Part shown: positions 15,509-22,301 of the stretch, piece by piece | Position numbering within the stretch: position 1 is the first letter of the stretch | How the letters are laid out: each line of letters opens with the position of its first letter | Assembly: GCA_002449585.1 (NCBI GenBank) | Contig: DJXD01000118.1 | Location: 1 to 31,054, forward strand | Origin: Ruminococcus sp. UBA7013 | Lineage (GTDB): Bacteria; Bacillota; Clostridia; Oscillospirales; Ruminococcaceae | Length of the DNA: 31,054 nt | Direction: 5' to 3' | The notes under the pieces: model-generated | What the model saw: the letters and a program-made list of their open reading frames with translations, nothing else | Told to the model about the DNA's origin: nothing | Database searches by the model: none | Translations under genes and position numbers: made by a program

Positions 15509-16434
15509 CTCATGATTTTGAACTTCATTTATATCGCAATCAGAATTTTATTACAGAAACACAATGCCTTTCCCTTAGCATCCAACGAGAAGCTTATACG
15601 CCTTATGAAGAAATCAATGCCGTATTTATTGCTTCTCATGCAGATTATACAGGCGTGACCAGAATCGGGCTATATCATAATCAAACTCGCATTTTCCTTG
15701 GCCTTGTCGATACGCTCACACAATACACGAAAAATCATAGCAATCTGATCAGAATCAAATCAAAAAGCTTTACTTCTCTGCTCACACAGAATGAACTGCC
15801 CGCAGGTCTGCACAGTAATTTGACCATGGAACAGCTCATGACAGATTATTATACTTTTCCTTATATCACTTATGACACCCTCCCTGATACGGGGTATATT
15901 TTTGTCAAATCCGGAAATACTATGTGGGATGGCATTGTCAGCTTCTGCTATAAAATGACCGGTCATTATCCATTTGTGATTCATAATCATATCTATCTTT
16001 CCAATCCTCCCAGTCAAGCCCTGTTCACGCCCGATCCTGCCAATATTCTTGAATATGGCCATATCACAGATCACACAAAACTTATCAGTCATTATCATAT
16101 GGAAGACATCTCTGGCCAGTCAGATAGTTATCATCAGGAAAATGCCTATGCCACAGCTTCTGAAATCGTTCGTCATAAACAAATTCCCTTTGATCGTTCA
16201 TTTCTGTATGATCCAAATGATGCCCTGACCTTCCGGAATTTATATTCCCGTCGAGGATGTCAGGCAGATTATGTGATTTATCAAGGCTTTGACAATCTGC
16301 ACACCGGCAGAAAGCTGACAATAAACGGCCTGACGGAAAATCAGACTATTTCCCGAGTAAAATTCACATTTGGCAGTCGTGGCGGAATCACGCAATTATG
16401 GTGCTATCATGATGGATTTTACAACAACAGCTGA
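15505..16434 (+). CDS. Tail hub/XkdQ-like phage protein
   Basis: The 309-residue protein looks like a tail hub of the XkdQ or gpD type, which in PBSX-like phages joins the tube to the baseplate. The N-terminal beta-rich part (LSLSIQREAYTPYEEINAVF, TRIGLYHNQTRIFLGLVD) is followed by a domain with RIKSKSFTSLLTQNELPAG and a helix pair (TMEQLMTDYYTFP, then NTMWDGIVSFCYKMTGHYPFV). About 325 residues is usual for XkdQ, so length is near complete. It is notable that no tape-measure or tube gene precedes it. The gene overlaps the upstream stop (ATGA) and is the last of the cassette; no terminator is seen directly after it. Confidence 0.6.
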   Translation: MTHDFELHLYRNQNFITETQCLSLSIQREAYTPYEEINAVFIASHADYTGVTRIGLYHNQTRIFLGLVDTLTQYTKNHSNLIRIKSKSFTSLLTQNELPAGLHSNLTMEQLMTDYYTFPYITYDTLPDTGYIFVKSGNTMWDGIVSFCYKMTGHYPFVIHNHIYLSNPPSQALFTPDPANILEYGHITDHTKLISHYHMEDISGQSDSYHQENAYATASEIVRHKQIPFDRSFLYDPNDALTFRNLYSRRGCQADYVIYQGFDNLHTGRKLTINGLTENQTISRVKFTFGSRGGITQLWCYHDGFYNNS

Positions 16435-16460
16435 CTGCACAGCTGAAAAATAAAGCAGGC

Positions 16461-16477
16461 GCATTCTGATCTAGTTC
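16461..16477 (+). repeat. Right copy of imperfect direct repeat flanking the phage block
   Basis: GCATTCTGATCTAGTTC matches 9700-9715 apart from one indel and one substitution. It also forms one arm of a local hairpin (GCATTCT with AGAATGC at 16483-16489), echoing the hairpin at the left copy. Confidence 0.35.
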
Positions 16478-16507
16478 TGCATAGAATGCATCACAGGAGG
16501 ATTTTCT

Positions 16508-16759
16508 ATGAAAACTGATCGGACACTTGCCTCACTGGAAACAGGCGACTTTGCACAGGTGCAGACACTGCATGTCAGCGGCGCAGTCCGCAGACGGTTA
16601 CAGGACATTGGTCTGACTGAAAACACGCCGGTGCAATGTGTGCAAAAAAGCATTTCCGGTGATCCTGCTGCTTATCTGATCCGGGGCGCAGTGATTGCAC
16701 TCCGCAAACAGGATGCAGAAAAAATTGCAATTATTCCACAAAAAAAGCCCCTCTCCTAA
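16508..16759 (+). CDS. feoA: FeoA-domain protein
   Basis: FeoA proteins are small SH3-like cytosolic partners of the ferrous iron transporter FeoB. This 83-residue protein shows the FeoA pattern: a hydrophobic first strand, VRRRLQDIGLTENTPVQCV (RL.diGl..G motif) and LIRGAVIALRKQDAEKI at the C-terminus. No feoB lies on either side: the gene is followed at once by a terminator and preceded by the phage-derived block. It may act with a distant feoB or have another role. AGGAGG lies 7 bases upstream of the ATG. The stop codon lies within the loop of the terminator hairpin. Confidence 0.85.
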   Translation: MKTDRTLASLETGDFAQVQTLHVSGAVRRRLQDIGLTENTPVQCVQKSISGDPAAYLIRGAVIALRKQDAEKIAIIPQKKPLS

Positions 16760-16775
16760 TGGAAAGGGGCTTTTT
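16742..16775 (+). terminator. Intrinsic terminator of feoA
   Basis: AAAAAGCCCCT pairs with AGGGGCTTTTT. The upstream arm is in the last feoA codons and the downstream T run is at 16771-16775. The A-rich left arm allows it to work in both directions. Confidence 0.9.
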
Positions 16776-16792
16776 ACTTAAATCTATCAAAT

Positions 16793-16902
16793 TTTTTCAA
16801 AATAGAATTTTGAAAAATATGCCTTTCTGCTTGTGATATATTTCCAGTATGAAGCGCATGAAACTGCACATACTATGCTCGTGAGTGAATTTCATCGCTC
16901 AC
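16793..16902 (+). promoter_or_regulatory. Two hairpins in the leader of the DUF378 gene
   Basis: An 11-bp palindrome, TTTTTCAAAAT with ATTTTGAAAAA (16793-16817), lies upstream. A second hairpin, GTGAGTGA with TCGCTCAC (16881-16902), ends shortly before the ribosome site AAAGAGG. Either could be an operator or an RNA element controlling the downstream gene. No clear sigma-A promoter with good spacing is visible in this stretch. Confidence 0.4.
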
Positions 16903-16918
16903 AGAAAGAGGTGCTTGC

Positions 16919-17155
16919 ATGAATAATAGTTTATGGGATAAGATCTGTCTGGCATTGCTGATTATTGGCGGCCTGAACTGGGGACTCGTCGGAATTTTTG
17001 AGTTTGATCTGGTTGCATGGCTGTTCGGCGGTGCGGCATCCATCCTGAGCAGAGCGGTTTACATTCTGGTAGCCGTTTCTGCTGTGTGGTGTACCACATT
17101 GTTATTCCGTCTTGGCGATCATGAACATGACGGCAATGTACGAACAATCGGCTAA
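16919..17155 (+). CDS. DUF378 two-pass membrane protein
   Basis: The 78-residue protein has two hydrophobic segments, with LIIGGLNWGLVGIFEFDLVAW in the first and AVYILVAVSAVWCTTLLF in the second. The GGLNWGLVG motif is the hallmark of DUF378 (YuzA-like) proteins, whose function is unknown. It is monocistronic: a terminator lies upstream and a bidirectional terminator downstream, and rpsT converges on it. AAAGAGG lies upstream of the ATG. Confidence 0.88.
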   Translation: MNNSLWDKICLALLIIGGLNWGLVGIFEFDLVAWLFGGAASILSRAVYILVAVSAVWCTTLLFRLGDHEHDGNVRTIG

Positions 17156-17168
17156 TCCTCCGGAATGT

Positions 17169-17215
17169 AAAAAAATGCCCTGTTCCTGTGAGATGGGAAC
17201 AGGGTGTTATTTTCA
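17169..17215. terminator. Bidirectional terminator between DUF378 gene and rpsT
   Basis: CCCTGTTCC (17178-17186) pairs with GGAACAGGG (17196-17204). On the minus strand the stem is followed by CATTTTTTT, a good U tract for rpsT; on the plus strand the tail is TGTTATTTT. Confidence 0.85.
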
Positions 17216-17223
17216 GTCATATC

Positions 17224-17478
17224 TTACGCATTCAGAAGCTTTGCAAGATGTGCCTTTTTTCTGGCAGCATTATTTTTATGCAGCAGATTCTTGGCACAGG
17301 CCTGATCTACACGCTTGATTGCATATCTAACAGCAACTTCTTTATCAGGAGCATTGTTAGCAGCAGCAAGTTCAGCCTTTTTGATCATGGTTTTCAGATT
17401 GGATTTTCTTGCTTTGTTTGCTTCTGCCTTTGTCTTATTGACTTTTACTCTTTTCTTCGCAGATTTAATATTTGGCAT
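17224..17478 (-). CDS. rpsT: 30S ribosomal protein S20
   Basis: S20 binds 16S rRNA early in small-subunit assembly. The 84-residue protein starts MPNIKSAKKRVKVNKTKAEANKAR and is rich in Lys, Ala and Arg, with long helices as expected. The ATG at 17478 is chosen over an in-frame GTG at 17487 because AGGAGG lies just upstream of it and would overlap the GTG. It is divergent from gpr, an arrangement also known from other Firmicutes. Its promoter and terminator are both visible. Confidence 0.97.
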   Translation of the reverse strand: MPNIKSAKKRVKVNKTKAEANKARKSNLKTMIKKAELAAANNAPDKEVAVRYAIKRVDQACAKNLLHKNNAARKKAHLAKLLNA

Positions 17479-17565
17479 TCCGGACACCTCCTCTATGAAT
17501 CATCTAAATAACAGAGAGACACGTTTCTGTTGATGCAGACGGTACGGCCGTCCACGCATGATAAT

Positions 17566-17594
17566 ATTATAACATGTTTATGTCAGAAATGCAA
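17566..17594 (-). promoter_or_regulatory. Sigma-A promoter of rpsT
   Basis: On the minus strand TTGCAT (17594-17589) and a perfect TATAAT (17571-17566) are separated by 17 bases. The leader of about 80 nt contains a GACGG/CCGTC hairpin, a possible site for S20 feedback control. Confidence 0.82.
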
Positions 17595-17675
17595 GAAGCT
17601 TTTTCACGTTTTTTTAACGAAAATCTTTCCACATTTCCGGCATATTGCACAAAAATCAGAAAGGATGGAAACAGC

Positions 17676-18497
17676 ATGATTTGCAGGACAGATCTGGCAC
17701 TTGAATGCATGACCAGTAGTAAAAAATGCTCTGGTATAGAAGAATTTCACCGGGGAAAGTATTTTCATATCACAGAAATCAGAATTTCAGAAAAAGAAGC
17801 TTCGGAACGATTCGGAAAACCAGAAGGAAATTATATCACATTAGAAGGGGAATCACTATCCGGATTTTCAGAGCATTATGAAGAAATGGCAGAGGAACTT
17901 GCCAATGAAATCCGGGCACTTTTGCCGGATCAGGGCGATATTTTAGTAGCCGGGCTTGGAAATGCGCATATTACTCCCGATGCTTTGGGATATCATGTAA
18001 CAGAAAAGATCCTTGCTACCCGGCATTTGCAGAAAGAACTTGCGGATGAAGAAGAAGCATTTTTAAAACATCTTCGCCCTGTGAGCGTGATCGCTGGGGG
18101 CGTTCTCGGACAAACCGGCATTGAATCGGCCGAATGGATCAAGGCCGCCGCTGATCTTGTAACTCCTTCCGCCGTGATTGCCATTGATGCGCTTGCCTGT
18201 ACGGATCTTACAAGATTAGGCACAACAATCCAGATCTGTGATACAGGTATTGCACCGGGATCGGGGGTATCCAATCACAGAACAGAGCTGACAAAAGCAT
18301 TTCTTGGTGTGCCTGTAATCGGGATCGGTGTGCCGACGGTGATTAATCTGCAATATATTGCGGAAAATATGCCTGCTATGATGGTAGCCCCCCGTGATAT
18401 TGACAGATTAGTCATGCAGGCGGGGCATCTGCTTGCCTGTGGGATCAATATGGCACTGCATCCCCAAATGAGTTATACAGATATTGCTTCTTTTTGA
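17676..18497 (+). CDS. gpr: Germination protease (spore SASP-degrading)
   Basis: Gpr degrades small acid-soluble spore proteins when spores germinate. The 273-residue protein starts with MICRTDLALE, matching the conserved N-terminus of the family. It carries ITPDALG (Asp102) and VIAIDALACTDLTRLG (Asp171), the two blocks with the functionally important aspartates, and TGIAPGSGV. An in-frame ATG at 17574 would add 34 residues unlike the family and lies in the rpsT promoter region; the ATG at 17676 has AAAGGATGG just upstream and is preferred. Presence of gpr suggests the organism, or a recent ancestor, can form spores. No clear sigma-G promoter was identified. Confidence 0.93.
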   Translation: MICRTDLALECMTSSKKCSGIEEFHRGKYFHITEIRISEKEASERFGKPEGNYITLEGESLSGFSEHYEEMAEELANEIRALLPDQGDILVAGLGNAHITPDALGYHVTEKILATRHLQKELADEEEAFLKHLRPVSVIAGGVLGQTGIESAEWIKAAADLVTPSAVIAIDALACTDLTRLGTTIQICDTGIAPGSGVSNHRTELTKAFLGVPVIGIGVPTVINLQYIAENMPAMMVAPRDIDRLVMQAGHLLACGINMALHPQMSYTDIASF

Positions 18498-18588
18498 ATT
18501 TTCATACAATTTTCACAAAATTATCACTTATTTCTCCCTTTTTTGATATAAAATAAAATAAATAGATCTTCATGAAAAGAGGGATTTA

Positions 18589-19302
18589 ATGGGATTTAAA
18601 ATTAAATTTGGTATGCTCAGAAAATATAACGAAGACAAAAATATGATAGATGTAATCGTTCCGGATGATGTTATCACGATCGGAAACGGCGCATTTAAGC
18701 ATTGTCAGAAGATTGTGCGTGTCACGCTCCCGGCAAGCGTGGAAACCATTGCCGATTATGCATTTTATGGCTGTAAAAATCTGACAGAGATCATTGTCAA
18801 GGGTGAGCTGAAATCCATCGGACACAGTGCATTTGATGGCTGTCCGAAGCTGAAAAATAAACCGGAAATCAAACGGGAATCTGCTCCGAAGCCTGCACCT
18901 GTGAAATCAGAAGTGAGTAAGCCGGAAATCAAGCCTCCGGCGATACGGCCAAAGTTTCTGCCTGTGGAATCAGAAGTGAACAAGCCGGAAATCAAGCCTG
19001 AACCTGCACCAGTTGAAAAGCTTTCCTCTGCTGATTATGAGAATACCCTTCAGCAGTTCCGGGAACATCCGGAAGATAAAGCCGTCTGCAAAGTGATCAG
19101 CGATCATGCTACAGAATTTGTATCTTTCCTAATTCAGCATTTTGAGCTTGGCAGTCTCACAGAAGAACAAACTATCCGCATGATGATTCAGACAGGAAAC
19201 ATGATCACGCCCGAAAATGTCAGCGACATGATTCAGGAAGCAATTGCCAATCAAGCTTATGGTATTCAGACAGAACTTTCACGCTACAAAGCAAGATTAT
19301 AA
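18589..19302 (+). CDS. BspA-type LRR protein with Pro/Lys-rich repeat and helical module
   Basis: This 237-residue protein has no signal peptide, so it is likely cytosolic. Residues about 20-85 form a short BspA-like leucine-rich repeat array (VIVPDDVITIGNGAFKHC, VTLPASVETIADYAFYGC, LKSIGHSAFDGC). A low-complexity Pro/Lys/Glu linker follows (about 86-145), containing a duplicated KPEIK unit. The C-terminal helical domain ends with ITPENVSDMIQEAIANQAYGIQTELSRYKARL, a pattern shared with the genes at 26384 and 27596. LRR arrays of this type usually mediate protein binding. Function is unknown. AAAGAGGG lies upstream of the ATG. Confidence 0.75.
   Translation: MGFKIKFGMLRKYNEDKNMIDVIVPDDVITIGNGAFKHCQKIVRVTLPASVETIADYAFYGCKNLTEIIVKGELKSIGHSAFDGCPKLKNKPEIKRESAPKPAPVKSEVSKPEIKPPAIRPKFLPVESEVNKPEIKPEPAPVEKLSSADYENTLQQFREHPEDKAVCKVISDHATEFVSFLIQHFELGSLTEEQTIRMMIQTGNMITPENVSDMIQEAIANQAYGIQTELSRYKARL
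18898..18999 (+). repeat. 39-bp direct repeat encoding the KPEIK linker
   Basis: Bases 18898-18936 and 18961-18999 differ at only three positions. The period is 63 bases (21 codons), so each unit adds one PV-SEV-KPEIK segment without shifting the frame. The array can expand or contract by recombination. Confidence 0.85.
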
Positions 19303-19309
19303 AGAAAAT

Positions 19310-19345
19310 GCTCCGGTAGAAATGCCGGAGCTGATTATTTCTATA
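19310..19345 (+). terminator. Weak terminator after the LRR gene
   Basis: GCTCCGG (19310-19316) pairs with CCGGAGC (19325-19331). The tail TGATTATTTCTATAAAATTTT is T-rich but interrupted, so termination may be partial. Confidence 0.5.
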
Positions 19346-19402
19346 AAATTTTATTAGAAAATAGCCCTTCTTTCGTCAGAATGTCATATTTTTTAGAAAA
19401 AC

Positions 19403-19431
19403 TTGCATTTGACGGATTTTTGTGTTATACT
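19403..19431 (+). promoter_or_regulatory. Sigma-A promoter of typA
   Basis: TTGCAT (19403-19408) and TATACT (19426-19431) are spaced by 17 bases. The site lies inside a longer open frame that begins at 19381, which argues that typA starts downstream, at 19468. Confidence 0.8.
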
Positions 19432-19467
19432 GAAAAAGTGAAATTTTTTGATAAGGAATGTGAGACC

Positions 19468-21288
19468 ATGATCAGAGAAGATTTAAGAAATATTGCTATT
19501 ATTGCACATGTCGATCACGGAAAAACTACTCTTGTGGATGAAATGCTTAAACAGGGTGGCGTATTCCGTGAAAATCAGAATGTCGCCGAGCGTGTGATGG
19601 ATTCCAATGATCTGGAACGTGAAAGAGGAATCACCATTCTGGCGAAAAATACCGCTGTGCAGTATAAAGGCGTGAAAATCAATGTCATTGATACCCCCGG
19701 TCATGCCGATTTTGGCGGAGAAGTCGAACGAGTGCTTTCTATGGCGGATGGCGTTGTTTTATTAGTAGATGCCGCAGAAGGCCCTATGCCACAGACTAGA
19801 TTTGTTCTGACAAAAGCTTTGGAAATGGGACATAAAATTATTATTGTTGTCAATAAAATTGATCGCCCTGATGCCCGTCTTGATGAAATCGCTGATGAAA
19901 TTCAGCTGTTATTGCTGGATCTCGATGCCACTGATGAACAGCTTGATAGTCCGATTTTATATTGTTCCGGCAGAAGCGGCACAGCTTCTCTTGATAAAGA
20001 TATCCCCGGAACAGATCTGACACCTTTGTTTGAAACAATTCTGTCACATATCCCCGCTCCCGAAGGTGATCCGGATCAGCCTTTGCAAATGCTGGTCTCT
20101 TCTATTGATTATAATGAATATGTCGGAAGAATCGCAGTCGGAAGAATTCAAAGAGGTAGTATCAAAGTCAATCAGCCTGTGACAGTCGTCAATGCTAATG
20201 TAGCGGATAAGAAAAATCAGGCAAAAATTGTATCTTTGGCGCAGATGCAGGGGCTTTCACAGGTGAATACCGAAACGGCAAAAGTCGGAGATATTGTGAT
20301 TTTATCAGGAATTCCGGATATTACAATTGGTGATACTATCTGTGCGCCTGAACAGCCCGAAGCATTGCCATTTACACATATCAGCGAGCCAACTGTAGAA
20401 ATGACATTCTCTGTCAATGACAGCCCCTTTGCAGGCCGGGAAGGAAAATATGTGACATCCCGTCAGCTTCGTGAAAGATTATTCAAAGAATTGCTGAAAG
20501 ATGTTTCCCTCAGAGTTTCAGAAACAGAAAATACAGATGCCTTTACTGTCGCCGGCCGTGGTGAAATGCATTTGTCAATCTTAGTTGAAACGATGAGAAG
20601 AGAAGGCTATGAATTGGCTGTATCTACCCCCAGAGTATTATATAAAACCATCGAGGGCAAATTATATGAACCGCAGGAAAGACTTGTGATTGATGTCCCA
20701 GAAGAATGCGTTGGTACTGTCATGGAAAAAATGGGAACAAGAAAAGGAGAATTACAATCTATGCAGCCACAGGGCACTAGAACTCGATTGGAATTCTTGA
20801 TCCCATCAAGAGGATTATTCGGCTATAAAAGCGAATTTCTTACTAATACCCGTGGCGAGGGCATCATGAGCAGTGTATTTGATAGTTATGTACCCTATAA
20901 AGGCGATATTCCTCGCCGAACTGTCGGCTCACTGATCTGTCATGAATCCGGAGAAGCTGTGACTTATGGGCTGTATAATGCACAGGAGCGTGGAACGCTG
21001 TTTATTGGTTCAGGCGTTCCCGTCTATGAAGGTATGGTTGTCGGTATGTCCCCCAAAGCAGAAGATTTAGTTGTCAATGTCTGCAAAAGAAAACATCTGA
21101 CCAATACCAGAGCCAGCGGAAGTGATGACGCTCTCCGTCTTGTGCCCCCACGGATCATGAGTTTGGAAGATTGTCTTGAATTTTTAGCTGATGATGAATT
21201 GCTGGAAGTCACCCCGAAAAATCTCAGAATCCGGAAGAGCATTCTCAGCAATACCCAAAGAGCCAAAATGAAAGGGAAAAAAGCATGA
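19468..21288 (+). CDS. typA: Ribosome-associated GTPase TypA/BipA
   Basis: TypA is a translational GTPase that acts in ribosome assembly and stress adaptation. The 606-residue protein starts MIREDLRNIAIIAHVDHGKTT, with G1 (AHVDHGKTT), G2 region (RERGITI), G3 (DTPGHADF), G4 (NKID) and the EF-G-like domains. The C-terminal TypA-specific region includes RGLFGYKSEFLT and ends with lysines. An in-frame ATG 29 codons upstream is rejected because the promoter lies between them and residues there do not match the family. AAGGAATG lies before the ATG. The stop overlaps the ATG of the next gene. Confidence 0.96.
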   Translation: MIREDLRNIAIIAHVDHGKTTLVDEMLKQGGVFRENQNVAERVMDSNDLERERGITILAKNTAVQYKGVKINVIDTPGHADFGGEVERVLSMADGVVLLVDAAEGPMPQTRFVLTKALEMGHKIIIVVNKIDRPDARLDEIADEIQLLLLDLDATDEQLDSPILYCSGRSGTASLDKDIPGTDLTPLFETILSHIPAPEGDPDQPLQMLVSSIDYNEYVGRIAVGRIQRGSIKVNQPVTVVNANVADKKNQAKIVSLAQMQGLSQVNTETAKVGDIVILSGIPDITIGDTICAPEQPEALPFTHISEPTVEMTFSVNDSPFAGREGKYVTSRQLRERLFKELLKDVSLRVSETENTDAFTVAGRGEMHLSILVETMRREGYELAVSTPRVLYKTIEGKLYEPQERLVIDVPEECVGTVMEKMGTRKGELQSMQPQGTRTRLEFLIPSRGLFGYKSEFLTNTRGEGIMSSVFDSYVPYKGDIPRRTVGSLICHESGEAVTYGLYNAQERGTLFIGSGVPVYEGMVVGMSPKAEDLVVNVCKRKHLTNTRASGSDDALRLVPPRIMSLEDCLEFLADDELLEVTPKNLRIRKSILSNTQRAKMKGKKA

Positions 21289-22022
21289 AAAAATTATTGA
21301 TTTCCTGCCTGATTCTTACAGTATTATTCTGCGGATGCGGATCAAAAATTTCTCAGGGCGATGAAGAACCCGAAGTCATTCCCGATATTCAGGAAACAGA
21401 ACCCCCTCAGACAGAAACACCCCCTTGGATGAATGAAGAATATGAAACCGCTCCGCCACCCCCGGAAACATTAATTCCGGATTCTGATGAAATTGATGAT
21501 AGCGCAACTTCACTGGATTCTCTGGCATATGAAGTATTTGCAAAATCAAATACGGCCATGATCACAGATTTTACAGGATCAGAAACAGAGATCGTGATTA
21601 CTTCTCATATTGGGAAATATCCAGTCACAGAGATCGGGCAATATGCTTTTGAGGCGGCTTGGAATGTCACAGATGTGGCTTTACCGGAATCCATCACAGT
21701 GATTCATGAACAGGCTTTTGCAGATTGTGAAAGCTTGACAAGCATTAATATTCCGGAGGGCGTTACCAGCATTGAAAGAGGTGCATTTTCCGGCTGTGTA
21801 GCTCTGACAGAGCTGACACTTCCGGCAAGTCTGACAGATACAGCAGAAGAAATGCTCACGGGCTGTGAACTGACGGATTTATATATTTTAAATCCAAATT
21901 TGAATTATACCAGCTGGGGACTTCAGGAAGCAGAAACAAAATGCGTGATTCATGCGCCAGAAGGCTCAGCAATTCTGACATGGGCGGAAGAAAATGATTT
22001 TCCGACAGATATTATTTATTAA
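21285..22022 (+). CDS. BspA-type LRR lipoprotein
   Basis: The 245-residue protein starts with a lipoprotein signal peptide (MKKLLISCLILTVLFCGCGS) whose lipobox ends at Cys17 or Cys19, so it should be tethered to the outer face of the membrane. An acidic, Pro- and Thr-rich spacer (EPEVIPDIQETEPPQTETPP) follows. The C-terminal part is a short LRR array of the BspA type (YPVTEIGQYAFEAAW, VALPESITVIHEQAFADC, INIPEGVTSIERGAFSGC). Such proteins often bind host or matrix proteins, but the ligand is unknown. Its ATG overlaps the typA stop, so it is co-translated with typA, an unusual partner. Confidence 0.85.
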   Translation: MKKLLISCLILTVLFCGCGSKISQGDEEPEVIPDIQETEPPQTETPPWMNEEYETAPPPPETLIPDSDEIDDSATSLDSLAYEVFAKSNTAMITDFTGSETEIVITSHIGKYPVTEIGQYAFEAAWNVTDVALPESITVIHEQAFADCESLTSINIPEGVTSIERGAFSGCVALTELTLPASLTDTAEEMLTGCELTDLYILNPNLNYTSWGLQEAETKCVIHAPEGSAILTWAEENDFPTDIIY

Positions 22023-22025
22023 TCA

Positions 22026-22055
22026 AACATCCTCGGCATTGCCGGGGATGTTTTT
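22026..22055 (+). terminator. Intrinsic terminator of typA-LRR lipoprotein operon
   Basis: A 12-bp stem (22026-22037 with 22041-22052) with an ATT loop is followed by TTTTT. It starts 4 bases after the lipoprotein stop. Its right arm includes GCATTGCCGGGGAT, repeated at 22283. Confidence 0.92.
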
Positions 22056-22057
22056 AT

Positions 22058-22270
22058 GAATTTATCAAAAATACTAGACATTTTCAACAAATGCATACAG
22101 AAATTAGTAGTCATCCCGTTGTTTTTGAAGAAAATAGTATCCGAGTTACTTTGACGGTCGGTGTCTCTCATAGAAAAAATGGCTGTTCTATTGATGAATG
22201 GATACAGCAAATCGACAAAAAACTCTATATTGGAAAAAAGAACGGCAAAAATCAGATTGTATATGAATAA
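22058..22270 (+). pseudogene. Relic of a GGDEF (diguanylate cyclase) domain C-terminus
   Basis: In the frame ending at the TAA at 22268 the translation reads ...SIRVTLTVGVSHRKNG, SIDEWIQQIDKKLYIGKKNGKNQIVYE. This matches the end of GGDEF domains: the [IV]TVSIGV strand, the helix with AD.ALY.AK..GKN and the final N-x-V strand. No GGDEF signature, no upstream half and no ribosome site remain; an ATG at 22091 leaves only 59 residues. The fragment lies between two terminators, so it is unlikely to be expressed. The exact left edge is uncertain. Confidence 0.75.
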
Positions 22271-22272
22271 TC

Positions 22273-22301
22273 AAAATCCCCAGCATTGCCGGGGATTTTT
22301 T
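22273..22301. terminator. Bidirectional terminator between GGDEF relic and NPCBM gene
   Basis: AAAATCCCC (22273-22281) pairs with GGGGATTTT (22291-22299). T runs exist on both strands. The minus-strand gene stops at 22300, immediately beside it. Confidence 0.85.

Larger units (their letters stand above)
9810..16434 (+). mobile_element. Phage-derived packaging/capsid cassette (domesticated or remnant)
   Basis: Nine collinear plus-strand genes encode terminase, portal, capsid and head-tail or tail-hub type proteins. All frames are open, the genes abut or overlap, and each has a recognisable ribosome site or coupled start. No integrase, repressor, DNA replication, tail sheath or tube, tape-measure, baseplate J, fibre, holin or endolysin gene is visible in or beside it. 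Neighbours on both sides are ordinary housekeeping genes. A minimal, intact but incomplete virion set points to domestication (for example a gene-transfer-agent-like particle) or to a prophage core after deletion. Confidence 0.75.

Noticed and set aside
9700..16477. Confirmed att sites for a prophage
   Set aside because: The repeat is only 10 exact bases plus a gapped extension, and no integrase gene or tRNA target is present; kept as a finding rather than a firm feature.
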